Source of the DNA: Burkholderiales bacterium
GTDB taxonomy: Bacteria > Pseudomonadota > Gammaproteobacteria > Burkholderiales > SHXO01
Direction: 5' to 3'
Assembly (NCBI GenBank): GCA_020854105.1
Contig: JADZGB010000031.1
Coordinates: 310,001 to 374,000 of the forward strand
Length of the DNA stretch: 64,000 nt
Position 1 is the stretch's first letter; each line of letters begins with the position of its first letter. Under the pieces are notes generated by a model. The model had not been told where the DNA came from and did not search any database. It worked only from the letters and a program-made list of their open reading frames with translations. A program made the translations under genes and the position numbers. Shown piece after piece: positions 11,771 to 20,192 of the stretch.

Positions 11771-12802
11771 ATGAGCGAGGCGACGGGAAGCACCGGCGAG
11801 GAGTTCCGCGACGATCTGCGGCGCGCGCCCGCGCGCCTGCTGCCGCCGGACACGTTGCGCGCTGTCACCATGCTGGACGACCGGCGCTCCGCTGCGGCGC
11901 TGCTGCAGACCCTGCTGGTGACCACGCTGGCCGTGAGCGCGGCCCTGCTGCGGTGGCACCTGCCGGTCGTGCTTGCCGCGATCGTGCTGATCGGCACGCA
12001 GCAACACGCGATGTTCGTCCTCGCCCACGAGGCCGCGCACTACCGGCTGTTCTCCAACCGCCTCCTGACCGATCTGGCAGGACGCGCACTGGGCAGCGTC
12101 TCCGGCATCTCGATGTGCTCGTATCGCGTGGTGCACCGCCTCCACCACAACGACCTGTACGGCCGGCAGGATCCGGACATCGCGCTGCACGGCGGCTATC
12201 CGCGCGGCAGGGGCTATCTCCTGCGCAAGCTGGCCGGCGATATCGCAGGTCTCAACGCGTGGAAGACCTTTCTGTACTTCTTCGGCAACCCGGCGATCGA
12301 CGCCGACACCGACGCCGCCCTGCGTCCGCTCGACGACACCTCGCCCGCGCTGCGCGCGGCAGCGCGACGCGACCGCTGGGGCGTGGTCGCGGTCCAGGCG
12401 CTGCTGCCGCTTGGCTTCTACGCACTCGGGGGCGCGCACGCTCTGCTCGCGTACGCCCTGCTGTGGCTGCTCCCGCTGGTGAGCGTCGTGCAGGTGCTCC
12501 TGCGCGTGCGCGCGATCCTCGAGCATGGCGCCGTCGGCGATCGCTCCTCGCCGCTGACCGCGGCGCGCACCAATCTGGCCGGCCCGGTCGCACGCCTGTT
12601 CCTGTTCCCACACCACGTGAACTACCACATCGAGCACCACCTCTGCCCGGCGGTGCCGCACTACCACCTGCCGCGACTGCACCGGATCCTGGCCGATGCG
12701 GGGGTGCTCGATACGGCCGAGGTGCGGCGCCCGATGGCGGCGTGGAGCCTCGTGTACGCGCCGCGCGCCGCCGGACCGGCCGTGCACGTGTCTGCGCGCT
12801 AG
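11771..12802 (+). CDS. Membrane fatty acid desaturase
   Basis: A 343-residue integral membrane di-iron desaturase. The three histidine boxes are visible: HEAAHYRLF (HxxxH type), HRLHHND (HxxHH) and HHVNYHIEHHL (HxxxHH). Hydrophobic pairs of segments lie before box 1 and between boxes 2 and 3 (about residues 55-75 and 210-245). It would insert a double bond in an acyl chain, or act on a related hydrocarbon; members of this family also include hydroxylases and ketolases. The gene overlaps the 3' end of the convergent DUF3025 gene by 4 bp. It is close to cfa, another membrane-lipid modifier, though not in the same operon. Confidence 0.85.
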   Translation: MSEATGSTGEEFRDDLRRAPARLLPPDTLRAVTMLDDRRSAAALLQTLLVTTLAVSAALLRWHLPVVLAAIVLIGTQQHAMFVLAHEAAHYRLFSNRLLTDLAGRALGSVSGISMCSYRVVHRLHHNDLYGRQDPDIALHGGYPRGRGYLLRKLAGDIAGLNAWKTFLYFFGNPAIDADTDAALRPLDDTSPALRAAARRDRWGVVAVQALLPLGFYALGGAHALLAYALLWLLPLVSVVQVLLRVRAILEHGAVGDRSSPLTAARTNLAGPVARLFLFPHHVNYHIEHHLCPAVPHYHLPRLHRILADAGVLDTAEVRRPMAAWSLVYAPRAAGPAVHVSAR

Positions 12803-13656
12803 CCGGTATCGGCCCCGGACTGCCGCCCGGGCCGGAAGTAGCCGCTGTCGTCGTAGAAGTCCTCGCGCTCGGACTCCGGCCACCAGCCCGGCACGCCGAG
12901 TACGGGCAGGGGCTGCAGAACGCGCGGACGCTGCATGCTGCCCGGGTCGAGCAGGTGCAGGGCGGCGACACGGTCGGCGTGTGCGCGCTGCGTCTCCAGC
13001 GGCTGGGCGCACAGCTCCACCGGCACATCGAACAGCAGCGCCTTGCCGGTCATGCCGACGAAAGGCCGCAACGCCTTCTCGTACAGCGCGTGCCCGAACA
13101 CGAGAAAGCGCATGCACCGCTGCACCTGTGCGCGGCGGCGCCAGAACAGTTCCTTCCAGGAAAACTCGCGCAGCAGGGCCGACAGCGCCGGATCGGCGCT
13201 GAGCACGATCACGCCATCCTCGTCGAAGTGAGTGAGAGCGTCACGCACGCTGCTGCGCGGCCCACCCTGCTCGGCCGCGATCGCCTCGCCGTGGCGGGCG
13301 TTGAGCGCCGCCTTCGCCGTCGGAAAGGTCATCCACGCGAGCGCGTTGAGCAGGTCGTGCCAGTCGATCGGGCGTACGCCCACCTCGGCACGTTCGAAGG
13401 TCGCAGACTCGAACTCGACGGCCATGACAGCACGACTCGCCGGCACGAATCGCACGCGTTCGCCGCGCGCGTTGACGATGCGCCGGCCGGTCTCGGCCGC
13501 GACGTGGTCGAGTACCTCGGTGTTCGGCCAGCCGATCGCCGGAAGCCTTTGCGCCAGTGCCTCGAGCGGAGCGAACAGCGGCGAGCGGCGGGCGAAATCA
13601 TGGTCCCAGGTCGGCGCCGACCCGCCCGGAGCGCCTGCAGCGATGCGGTCATCCAT
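12799..13656 (-). CDS. DUF3025 domain-containing protein
   Basis: A 285-residue soluble protein of unknown function. It has the DUF3025 signature: [20 protein letters not shown] (about residues 98-117) followed by ALNARHGE and, further on, [26 protein letters not shown] sequence. The ATG at 13656 is chosen because upstream codons run into the divergent FAD oxidoreductase. No membrane or export signal is seen. Histidines and acidic residues are scattered and no catalytic motif can be named. The gene converges on the desaturase and is divergent, by 43 bp, from the LhgO-like gene. Confidence 0.75.
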   Translation of the reverse strand: MDDRIAAGAPGGSAPTWDHDFARRSPLFAPLEALAQRLPAIGWPNTEVLDHVAAETGRRIVNARGERVRFVPASRAVMAVEFESATFERAEVGVRPIDWHDLLNALAWMTFPTAKAALNARHGEAIAAEQGGPRSSVRDALTHFDEDGVIVLSADPALSALLREFSWKELFWRRRAQVQRCMRFLVFGHALYEKALRPFVGMTGKALLFDVPVELCAQPLETQRAHADRVAALHLLDPGSMQRPRVLQPLPVLGVPGWWPESEREDFYDDSGYFRPGRQSGADTG

Positions 13657-13699
13657 CGCGCTTAGGTTAACATCGGCTGCGAAGCGCAGAACGACGACC

Positions 13700-14803
13700 A
13701 TGACAGAACGAATCGATTGCGTGGTGATCGGGGCCGGTGTGGTGGGCCTGGCGGTTGCCCGCGAACTTGCCCTCGCCGGACGCGAGGTGATCGTGCTCGA
13801 GGCCGAGGCGTGCATCGGCAACCACACCAGCTCGCGCAACTCCGAAGTCATCCATGCCGGCATCTACTATCCCAAGGGCTCGCTGAAGGCGCGCCTGTGC
13901 GTCGCCGGCAGGGATCGGCTGTACGCCTACTGCCATGCGCATGGCGTGGCGCACGGGAACTGCGGCAAGGTGCTGGTGGCGGCGAACGAGGCGGAGATTG
14001 CGACCGTCCTCGGCTACATCGACAAGGCCCACGCCAACGGCGTCCACGATCTGCGGCGCATCTCGCTGCGGGAGCTGAGTGAACTGGAACCGGCCGTGCG
14101 CGCCGTCGCCGCGGTGTATTCACCCTCGACCGGGATCATCGACAGCCACGGCTACATGCTGGCGCTGCAGGGCGATCTCGAGCAGGCCGGCGGTACGGTG
14201 GTGTTCCTCAGCCCGGTGGTGGGTGGCAGGGCCGGTGACGGCGGCATCCTCATCCGCGTCGGCGGCAGCGATCCCATGGAGTTGTGCTGCAACACCCTGG
14301 TCAACAGCGCGGGGCTGGTCGCACCGCAGCTCGCGCGCAGCATCGACGGGATTCCCGCTGCCACCATCCCGCCGCAGTACTTCGCCAAGGGCCACTACTA
14401 CACGATGTCCGGCCGTTCACCGTTCAAGCGGCTGGTCTACCCGATGGCCGGGACCGCGCATCTCGGCGTACACGTGACTGTCGATCTCGGCGGCCAGGCG
14501 CGCTTCGGCCCGGATCTCGACTGGATCGACCGCATCGACTACGGCTTCGACAGTGCTCGCGAGCCGCTCTTCTACGAGGCGATTCGCCAGTACTACCCCG
14601 ATCTGCAGGACGGTGCCCTGCAGCCCGGGTATACCGGCATCCGGCCGAAGATCAGCGGTCCGAACCAGCCGGCCGCGGATTTCATGATCCAGGGGCCGCG
14701 CGAGCACGGCGTGGCGGGACTGGTGAACCTGTACGGGATCGAGTCGCCGGGGTTGACCGCCTCGCTGGCGATCGGCGCATACGTGCGCGAAGTGCTCACG
14801 TAA
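13700..14803 (+). CDS. FAD-dependent oxidoreductase, L-2-hydroxyglutarate oxidase (LhgO)-like
   Basis: A 367-residue DAO-fold flavoenzyme. The dinucleotide-binding motif [16 protein letters not shown] is at residues 8-23, followed by an acidic VLEAE end of beta-2. [20 protein letters not shown] (about 45-64) is the segment typical of the L-2-hydroxyglutarate dehydrogenase/oxidase family. The C-terminal [12 protein letters not shown] and [16 protein letters not shown] close the FAD domain. The likely reaction is oxidation of a 2-hydroxy acid to a 2-oxo acid. Substrate assignment to L-2-hydroxyglutarate is by family only. No obvious pathway partner is adjacent. Confidence 0.85.
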   Translation: MTERIDCVVIGAGVVGLAVARELALAGREVIVLEAEACIGNHTSSRNSEVIHAGIYYPKGSLKARLCVAGRDRLYAYCHAHGVAHGNCGKVLVAANEAEIATVLGYIDKAHANGVHDLRRISLRELSELEPAVRAVAAVYSPSTGIIDSHGYMLALQGDLEQAGGTVVFLSPVVGGRAGDGGILIRVGGSDPMELCCNTLVNSAGLVAPQLARSIDGIPAATIPPQYFAKGHYYTMSGRSPFKRLVYPMAGTAHLGVHVTVDLGGQARFGPDLDWIDRIDYGFDSAREPLFYEAIRQYYPDLQDGALQPGYTGIRPKISGPNQPAADFMIQGPREHGVAGLVNLYGIESPGLTASLAIGAYVREVLT

Positions 14804-14811
14804 GCCGCCCG

Positions 14812-14975
14812 CGCTTCATTCCGGCGCAGGCGGCATGCGTCGGGTGGGACCGCCAATTCCGGCGCCAGCGGAATCCAGGGGCGGCCAGGAGCCGGTGCTG
14901 CCGTGCTGGGCCCCGGCGTTCGCCGGGGCGACGGATTCTTCGTCATTCCGGCGCAGGCAGGCGCCGGATGCTGGC
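14812..14975. repeat. REP-like inverted repeats in a 364-bp intergenic gap
   Basis: The gap between the FAD oxidoreductase and the next small gene contains several copies of an ATTCCGGCGC-type element. Its clearest hairpin is CCCCGGCG-TT-CGCCGGGG (14911-14928), and a further CGTCATTCCGGCGCAGGC copy lies near 14940. The same family recurs near 26.2, 32.3, 36.1 and 40.3 kb. No gene is supported in 14804-15167. Confidence 0.75.
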
Positions 14976-15167
14976 CGGATCGAGTCATCCGCACTATCAT
15001 GCAGATCCCGTCGAACTTGCCTGTTCGTCCCGGGTCCCATTGCGCGGCGTGTGTGCGGGAAGTATCCCTCGCGCGCGAGGCTTTTTCGGGCCACGGCGAA
15101 AGCCCTGCTCTGCCCGCGGTTGCCTTCAGCGCCACGTCCTATACCAGAAAGTGGAGAAGTATTTCCG

Positions 15168-15299
15168 ATGACCACCGCAATCCTGCTCGGCGCACCTCTG
15201 TGCGTGATTCTCGGCTGCCTGTACTGGGTGATGTCGTTCTACCAGGAGCAACACGAACTCAACCGCGAGTTGTGGAAGAAGCACGGGATCGAGATCTGA
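15168..15299 (+). CDS. Small single-pass membrane protein (43 aa), unknown function
   Basis: The 43-residue product has one hydrophobic helix (about residues 4-23, ILLGAPLCVILGCLYWVMSF) followed by a charged tail, YQEQHELNRELWKKHGIEI. A strong intrinsic terminator follows 24 bp after the stop, which supports it as a discrete transcription unit. GTGGAGAAG lies upstream of the ATG. I do not recognise a family. Small membrane proteins of this shape are often regulators or subunits of larger membrane complexes, but nothing here specifies a partner. Confidence 0.55.
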   Translation: MTTAILLGAPLCVILGCLYWVMSFYQEQHELNRELWKKHGIEI

Positions 15300-15322
15300 G
15301 CGGCACGATTTCCGCACGAGAG

Positions 15323-15347
15323 AGCCCCGGCAGGTCCGGGGCTTTTC
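15323..15347 (+). terminator. Intrinsic terminator after the 43-aa gene
   Basis: AGCCCCGG (15323-15330) and CCGGGGCT (15336-15343) form a perfect 8-bp stem with a 5-nt loop, followed by a T-run (TTTT). Confidence 0.85.
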
Positions 15348-15485
15348 GTTGGCGGTCCGGCCTGGCGAGACAGCCGGCACGATTTCACCAGGCAGGGCTG
15401 CCTGCGGCCCGAGGCCGTTTTCGGGATCGCACGAAGACTCCCGTACACTAGCGCCGATCCACGGCAATCCAGGCAGGAACCGATC

Positions 15486-16691
15486 ATGACCGAGGCCTTC
15501 GTCTGCGACGGCGTGCGCACCCCCATCGGCCGCTACGGCGGCGCGCTTGCGCAGATCCGCACCGATGATCTCGGCGCACTGCCGATCAGGGCGCTGATGC
15601 AGCGCCATCCCGGCCTGGACTGGGAGAGCGTCGACGATGTCGTGTATGGCTGCGCCAACCAGGCAGGCGAGGACAACCGCAACGTCGCACGCATGGCCTC
15701 GCTGCTGGCCGGATTGCCGGTGGCCGTCCCGGGCTGCACGATCAACCGCCTGTGCGGATCAGGGATGGACGCGATCAATATCGCGGCGCGCGCCATCAAG
15801 GCCGGCGAGGCGCAACTGATGATCGCGGGCGGGGTGGAGTCGATGACGCGCGCCCCGTTCGTGATGGGCAAGGCCGACGGCGCCTTCTCGCGCACCGCCC
15901 AGGTGTTCGACACCACCATCGGCTGGCGCTTCGTCAACAGGCTGATGAAGGAGCAGTACGGGACCGATTCGATGCCGGAGACCGCCGACAACGTCGCGCT
16001 CGAGTTCGGCGTATCGCGCGCCCACCAGGACGCCTTCGCCCTGCGCAGCCAGCAGCGCTGGGCACGGGCCCACGCGGCCGGAAGCTTCAAGGACGAGACC
16101 GTCCCCGTCGCGATCCCTCAGCGCAAGGGCGATCCGGTGATGTTCGACACCGATGAACACCCGCGACCGGATACCACGCTCGAGGCACTGGCCAGGCTCA
16201 AGGGCATCAACAGGTCCGAGCTGAGCGTGACCGCGGGCAACGCCTCCGGCGTGAACGACGGCGCGGCCGCCCTCATCGTCGCCAGCGGCGAAGCGGTGAA
16301 GCGCCATGGCCTGACGCCCATCGCCCGCGTGTGCGGGACGGCCGTCGCGGGCGTCGCTCCACGCATCATGGGCTTCGGACCGGCCCCTGCCTCGAAGAAA
16401 CTGCTCGCGCGTCTGGGCCTGACCGTGAACGACCTCAGCGTGCTGGAACTGAACGAGGCCTTCGCCAGCCAGGTGCTGGCGACCCTGCGCGACCTGGGCG
16501 TGGCCGACGACGACGGGCGCGTCAACCCCAACGGCGGGGCGATCGCGCTCGGACATCCATTGGGGATGAGCGGTGCCCGGCTGGTGCTGACGGCTGCCTA
16601 CGAACTGCGCCGGCGGCAGGGTCGCTTCGCGCTGTGCGCCATGTGCATCGGCGTCGGGCAGGGCATCGCCATGGTGCTCGAACGCACATAG
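15486..16691 (+). CDS. pcaF: 3-oxoadipyl-CoA thiolase (beta-ketoadipyl-CoA thiolase)
   Basis: A 401-residue thiolase. The nucleophilic cysteine is in INRLCGSGM (about residue 90). The C-terminal catalytic motifs are NGGAIALGHPLGMSGAR (histidine) and MCIGVGQGIA (second cysteine). Extended agreement with PcaF/PaaJ, such as RTPIGRYGGAL, YGCANQAGEDNRNVARM and GWRFVNRLMKEQYG, points to cleavage of 3-oxoadipyl-CoA to succinyl-CoA and acetyl-CoA. This is the last step of the beta-ketoadipate and phenylacetate pathways. No other pca or paa genes are next to it, so PcaF and PaaJ cannot be distinguished and a related thiolase role remains possible. Confidence 0.88.
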   Translation: MTEAFVCDGVRTPIGRYGGALAQIRTDDLGALPIRALMQRHPGLDWESVDDVVYGCANQAGEDNRNVARMASLLAGLPVAVPGCTINRLCGSGMDAINIAARAIKAGEAQLMIAGGVESMTRAPFVMGKADGAFSRTAQVFDTTIGWRFVNRLMKEQYGTDSMPETADNVALEFGVSRAHQDAFALRSQQRWARAHAAGSFKDETVPVAIPQRKGDPVMFDTDEHPRPDTTLEALARLKGINRSELSVTAGNASGVNDGAAALIVASGEAVKRHGLTPIARVCGTAVAGVAPRIMGFGPAPASKKLLARLGLTVNDLSVLELNEAFASQVLATLRDLGVADDDGRVNPNGGAIALGHPLGMSGARLVLTAAYELRRRQGRFALCAMCIGVGQGIAMVLERT

Positions 16692-16891
16692 CAGGTCGAC
16701 GACTTGCCGAATCGCTTGTCGTATTCGGCGACGGAGACGGAATCCCCACCCGAAAGCGGGATCACCATCTCCTCGCCCAGTGCCGACAACCCAGCCAGTT
16801 CCGCCCTCACGGCGTCGAGGTAACCGACGAAGGACATCTCGCAGTCGCTCCCCTCGCCAGCGGGCTCGCCGTTTCGCGTCTCTCGCTTCAT
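16598..16891 (-). CDS. Doubtful small ORF downstream of the tail-tube gene
   Basis: A possible 97-residue product lies on the same strand as, and downstream of, the tail-tube homologue. Residues 19-65 (starting MSFVGYLDAVRAELAGLS, then VIPLSGGDSVSVAEYDKRFG) read like a folded soluble domain. However, the last 31 codons run antisense into the 3' end of the thiolase gene and look like shadow sequence. It may be a real small gene, a degraded one, or chance. If it is not real, 16692-17029 (338 bp) holds no gene I can support. Confidence 0.25.
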   Translation of the reverse strand: MKRETRNGEPAGEGSDCEMSFVGYLDAVRAELAGLSALGEEMVIPLSGGDSVSVAEYDKRFGKSSTCYVRSSTMAMPCPTPMHMAHSAKRPCRRRSS

Positions 16892-17029
16892 GAACTCATT
16901 GCTCCAAAAACTACCTGTACGGAGCTGTTCGGCAAATTGCATGCCGTGCGGCAGCAAGCGTAAACCCGGACTGGCGAGGATGTCCAACCGCCGATGTCCC
17001 CGGGTTGCGACAGCAGCCCGACCCCTGCC

Positions 17030-17464
17030 CTAGACAGTCTCGACCTCGACCCCCTCGACCGCCAGCCGCAGCGACTCGATCACCACCTCGCTGTTCCGGG
17101 CATCGAGCAGCGACCACTCGAGCCCGCAGGGAAACGCGTTGCGCAGCTTCCACACCATGACCGGGGCGTGCGCCGCATCCAGCAGCCTGACCGTCACGTC
17201 ACGCCGTTCCGGCTTGCCGCTGCCCATGGCACCGAGCCACTGGAAGAACTCGTTGTCCGGAGGCACGACACCGCGCTCCAGCACGCATTCCCCGACGTGC
17301 AGCAGCCCGGGGACGAGCCGAACGGTCTCCTCCCGGTCAGTGCCCTCGCGATAGCGGATGATCTCGCGCTCCAGTGCGGGAAGCTGCACGCGCGCGAAAC
17401 CGATGCGACTGAAACCGGCCTCCACCTGGAAGTTGCAGGCGGGATGCGGATTGTTGACGGCCAT
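17030..17464 (-). CDS. Phage / contractile injection tail-tube protein (T4 gp19 family)
   Basis: A 144-residue protein with the pattern of the 'conserved hypothetical phage tail region' family. NPHPACNFQVEAGFSRIGFA is at the N-terminus, IIRYREGTDREETVRLVPG at about 35-53, then the LERGVVPPDNEFFQWLGAM strand-helix. WKLRNAFPCGLEWSLLDARN and VVIESLRLAVEG close the protein. It aligns by eye along its length with inner-tube proteins of extracellular contractile injection systems (Afp1/Afp5). Tube proteins stack as hexamers. No sheath, baseplate, spike, ATPase or tape-measure gene is in the window, so this is an orphan copy. It is preceded by a GAGG site and 27 bp from its upstream partner. Confidence 0.8.
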   Translation of the reverse strand: MAVNNPHPACNFQVEAGFSRIGFARVQLPALEREIIRYREGTDREETVRLVPGLLHVGECVLERGVVPPDNEFFQWLGAMGSGKPERRDVTVRLLDAAHAPVMVWKLRNAFPCGLEWSLLDARNSEVVIESLRLAVEGVEVETV

Positions 17465-17491
17465 GTCGATCCTCGTTGGTCTTCGGGGGAG

Positions 17492-17899
17492 TCAAAGGGT
17501 TTCGCGCAGCTGCGTCCAGGCCCGCAGATCGTGCACGATGGTACGGGTCGACGAACGTCCCGAGTCGTCGGTCCACTGCAGCTTCGTAGTGAGTTTCATC
17601 GGCTGCCGCCGCTCGCCATAGCCGGCCAGCGAATCGACCAGCAGCCGCATCCGGCGGCCCGGCGCGAGAAACTCGAGGCAGGAGTAGAGAGGGTTGTCGT
17701 TCACGCGCCGCCCGGCGAGGTCGCGCACCGTCTCGCCCAGCTTCACGCGCACGGCGTGCGCCGGCGCGCTGCCGATGTTCGCCAGCACGAAATGCAGCAT
17801 GCCGCGCTCGACATCGACGTCGAAGATGACGTCGCTCCCCGCAGGCGGCTCGCGGATCACGTCGGCCGCAAGAGTCGATTCAATTGATCTGCTGGGCAT
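17492..17899 (-). CDS. Hypothetical protein upstream of and probably co-transcribed with the tail-tube gene
   Basis: A 135-residue soluble protein without export signal. Alternating hydrophobic strands (VIFDVDVERGMLHFVLANIG, then APAHAVRVKLGE) and NPLYSCLEFLAPGRRMRLLV suggest an immunoglobulin-like beta-sandwich similar to CARDB-type domains; this is an impression from pattern, not a search. The C-terminus TKLQWTDDSGRSSTRTIVHD is also strand-rich. It is 27 bp upstream of the tail-tube homologue on the same strand, so the two very likely act together. It could be an adaptor or cap for the tube, but no function is established. Confidence 0.6.
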   Translation of the reverse strand: MPSRSIESTLAADVIREPPAGSDVIFDVDVERGMLHFVLANIGSAPAHAVRVKLGETVRDLAGRRVNDNPLYSCLEFLAPGRRMRLLVDSLAGYGERRQPMKLTTKLQWTDDSGRSSTRTIVHDLRAWTQLRETL

Positions 17900-17965
17900 C
17901 AGAGGTCTGCACCGCTTCCACCAGTTCGAATGACGCGGCCATGCCTGTCCGCGCGTTCACCACCC

Positions 17966-18715
17966 TCAGACGGCAATCAGGCCGCCGTCGACAACCAGTT
18001 CCGCGCCGGTGATGTACGAGGCCTCGTCACTCGCCAGGAACAGCACCGCGCAGGCGACCTCCTCGACGCGGCCCGCCCGGCGCAGGGGCACGCCCGCGAG
18101 CACGCGCGCACGGATGGCGGGATCGGCGGAGGTCTGCGACGTGCGCATGGGCGGCATGATACCGGGATGTACGGAATTGACACGGATGCCGGCTGGACCG
18201 AATTGCACGGCGGCGGACTTGGTCATGGTCCGGATCGCGCCTTTCGCGCCGTTGTAGCCCATGTGGACGAAGTCCTGACCGACGATGCCCGAGATCGACG
18301 AGACGTTCACGATCGAGCCTCCGCCGGCATCCTGCATGCACTCGATCGCGTATTTCATGCCGAGGAAGGTGCCGCGCGCGTTCACCGCCATCAGGCGATC
18401 GAAGGCGGCGACGTCGAGCCGGTCCGGCAGCCCACCGCTGATGCCGGCGTTGTTCACCACGATGTCCAGCCTGCCATAGCGCTCCAGTACGGCAGCGATG
18501 GCTCTCTGCCAGTCTGCTTCCCGCGTGACGTCCTGGTGGACGAACAGCGCCTCGCCACCCTCCGTCCTGATCGACGTCGCAACCGCTTCGCCCTCGCTCG
18601 CCAGCACGTCGGTCAGCACCAGACTCGCCCCTTCACTGGCGAACACCCGCGCGATGCTCGCGCCCATGCCCGAGGCTGCGCCGGTGACGAGGGCTGCCTT
18701 GTTCTTCAATCTCAT
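17966..18715 (-). CDS. SDR family NAD(P)-dependent oxidoreductase (tandem copy 1)
   Basis: A 249-residue classical short-chain dehydrogenase. The cofactor motif is TGAASGMG (11-18), NNAG is at 88-91, the catalytic serine is in VSSISG (near 140), and the YxxxK pair is in GYNGAKGA (Tyr 154, Lys 158). Asp after beta-2 (LVLTDV) favours NAD over NADP. The substrate is unknown. It is 20 bp downstream of a second SDR of the same length with a near-identical central and C-terminal region (MRTSQT, RVLAG, ASYITGAEL, VDGG). The pair therefore reflects tandem duplication and divergence. Confidence 0.88.
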   Translation of the reverse strand: MRLKNKAALVTGAASGMGASIARVFASEGASLVLTDVLASEGEAVATSIRTEGGEALFVHQDVTREADWQRAIAAVLERYGRLDIVVNNAGISGGLPDRLDVAAFDRLMAVNARGTFLGMKYAIECMQDAGGGSIVNVSSISGIVGQDFVHMGYNGAKGAIRTMTKSAAVQFGPAGIRVNSVHPGIMPPMRTSQTSADPAIRARVLAGVPLRRAGRVEEVACAVLFLASDEASYITGAELVVDGGLIAV

Positions 18716-18735
18716 CGTCGTCCCCGGTGTCGTGA

Positions 18736-19485
18736 TTACTGGGCCAGGTAACCGCCGTCCACGGCGAGTTCTGCACCCGTAATGTACGACGCCTCGTCGC
18801 AAGCGAGGAACAGGATCGCGTACGCCGCCTCCTCTGCGGTGCCGGCACGGCGCAGCGGAATGCCGCCAAGCACCCTGGCGCGCATCTGCGGATCGGAGGC
18901 GGTCTGGGAAGTGCGCATGGGCGGCATCATCCCGGGGTGCACCGAATTCACGCGGATGCCCCTGGGGCCGTACTGCACGGCCGCCGACTTCGTCATGGTG
19001 CGGATCGCACCCTTCGCGCCGTTGTAGCCCATGTGCACGAACTCCTGACCGATCATTCCGGAGATGGAGGACAGGTTCACGATGGATCCGCCGCCGCTGC
19101 TTTCCATCTGCATGGCGGCGTACTTCATGCCGAGAAAGGTGCCGCGCGCATTCACCGCCATGATGCGGTCGAAGTGCTCGACGCTCATGCGCTCCTGCAG
19201 CGCACCGCTGACACCGGCGTTGTTGACCAGAACGTCGAGGCGGCCGTAGCGATCGAGGGTCTGCGCCATCGCCGCCTGCCATTGCGCCCCGTCACCCACG
19301 TCCAGGTGCACGAAGACGCTCTCCCCGCCCGCGGCCACGATCGCCCGTGACACCGCGCTGCCCGGCGCGTCGTCGATGTCCGCCACGACCACCTTCGCAC
19401 CCTCGCGCGCGAACAGCATCGCAGCCGCCTCCCCCATGCCGAACGCGGCGCCGGTGATCAGCGCGACCTTGTTCCTCAACCGCAT
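18736..19485 (-). CDS. SDR family NAD(P)-dependent oxidoreductase (tandem copy 2)
   Basis: A 249-residue classical SDR and the promoter-proximal member of the tandem pair. It has TGAAFGMG (11-18), NNAG (88-91), LSSISG with the catalytic serine, and GYNGAKGA with the Tyr/Lys pair. VVVADIDD at the end of beta-2 suggests NAD preference. The ATG at 19485 matches the start of the sister gene (MRLRNK versus MRLKNK); a longer reading frame upstream lacks family similarity. The divergence from copy 1 is concentrated in the first half and around residues 93-103, near the substrate pocket, so the two may have different substrates. Confidence 0.88.
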   Translation of the reverse strand: MRLRNKVALITGAAFGMGEAAAMLFAREGAKVVVADIDDAPGSAVSRAIVAAGGESVFVHLDVGDGAQWQAAMAQTLDRYGRLDVLVNNAGVSGALQERMSVEHFDRIMAVNARGTFLGMKYAAMQMESSGGGSIVNLSSISGMIGQEFVHMGYNGAKGAIRTMTKSAAVQYGPRGIRVNSVHPGMMPPMRTSQTASDPQMRARVLGGIPLRRAGTAEEAAYAILFLACDEASYITGAELAVDGGYLAQ

Positions 19486-19595
19486 CGAATCCTCCTCGTC
19501 AACTGCAGGTTCTGAATCCAGGTTCCATAGCCGTACATGCCAATGATGTATCATCCGGCGCGAATCGACATCGGCCGCTGCGCATCGTTCCTCGC

Positions 19596-20009
19596 TTGCG
19601 CCGTGCGCCGACCGGGCCCTCTATCGTGCGCGTCGGTATTCGCCGGTCCAACCGGCACATGGTGGTGTGGATCGCCCTCCTTCTGGCGGTCTGCAACGCG
19701 GTTGCGCCGCCCCTGCTGCGCATGGCCGCGGTTGCGCGTGGGGAAGCCGTCGTCGAGGTCTGCACCGCCTTCGGCATCAAGCGTGTCGGCGCAGGCGCGA
19801 ATTCCGGCGGCTCTGCTCCCGCGTCCGCCGATGCCAGCGCGTGCAAGTTCTGCCTCGGCAGCCAGTCGCCCTGCGCCCCGACCATCGCCGGGAAGCGGAT
19901 CGACGCGCCAGCGCTGCACCTCCCCCTGATCGCACTCCCGGGAGAGTCTCTCCCGGGCGATCCGTCCTGGCTCTTCTCCAGACCGCGCGGACCTCCCCAC
20001 ACCGCGTGA
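19596..20009 (+). CDS. DUF2946 family exported protein (probable copper-related)
   Basis: A short protein (up to 137 residues; start uncertain between the TTG at 19596 and the ATG at 19659). It has one hydrophobic segment, MVVWIALLLAVCNAVAPPLL, then EVCTAFGIKRVG, a CKFCLG motif and CAP, and a proline-rich RPRGPP end. That order matches DUF2946 proteins, which are periplasmic or anchored and usually sit beside copper-transport TonB receptors. A TonB receptor gene follows 183 bp downstream. The cysteine pair could bind metal, though no biochemical function is established. Confidence 0.65.
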   Translation: MRRAPTGPSIVRVGIRRSNRHMVVWIALLLAVCNAVAPPLLRMAAVARGEAVVEVCTAFGIKRVGAGANSGGSAPASADASACKFCLGSQSPCAPTIAGKRIDAPALHLPLIALPGESLPGDPSWLFSRPRGPPHTA

Positions 20010-20051
20010 CGCAGCGATGCCGTCGTCCTGGCGACGACGCTTCGTCCCATC

Positions 20052-20069
20052 GAGCCGCCCGGGCGGCTC
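20052..20069. other. 18-bp perfect palindrome in the DUF2946-TonB receptor gap
   Basis: GAGCCGCCC directly abuts GGGCGGCTC, giving an uninterrupted palindrome that in RNA would form a short GC-rich hairpin. It lies in the 183-bp gap before the TonB receptor. There is no T-run after it, and no riboswitch fold was recognised in the gap. Confidence 0.4.
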
Positions 20070-20192
20070 CATCGACACCTGCCTGCCGTACCGGCGCGAA
20101 ATGCGCCCCGGAGAACGCGTGTTCGCGCGCTCGCTCGGGGCCTGCCGCCGTCCGCACGGGCAGCCGCTCCACCAGCCCATGGATCGACGATC

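Noticed and set aside
17030..17899. A prophage or complete contractile injection cluster
   Set aside because: No capsid, portal, integrase, sheath, baseplate or tape-measure gene is in the window. Only one tube-like protein and its partner are present.
20010..20192. A cobalamin riboswitch in front of the TonB receptor
   Set aside because: No B12-box-like conserved segment was found. The receptor sequence and DUF2946 neighbour point to copper.
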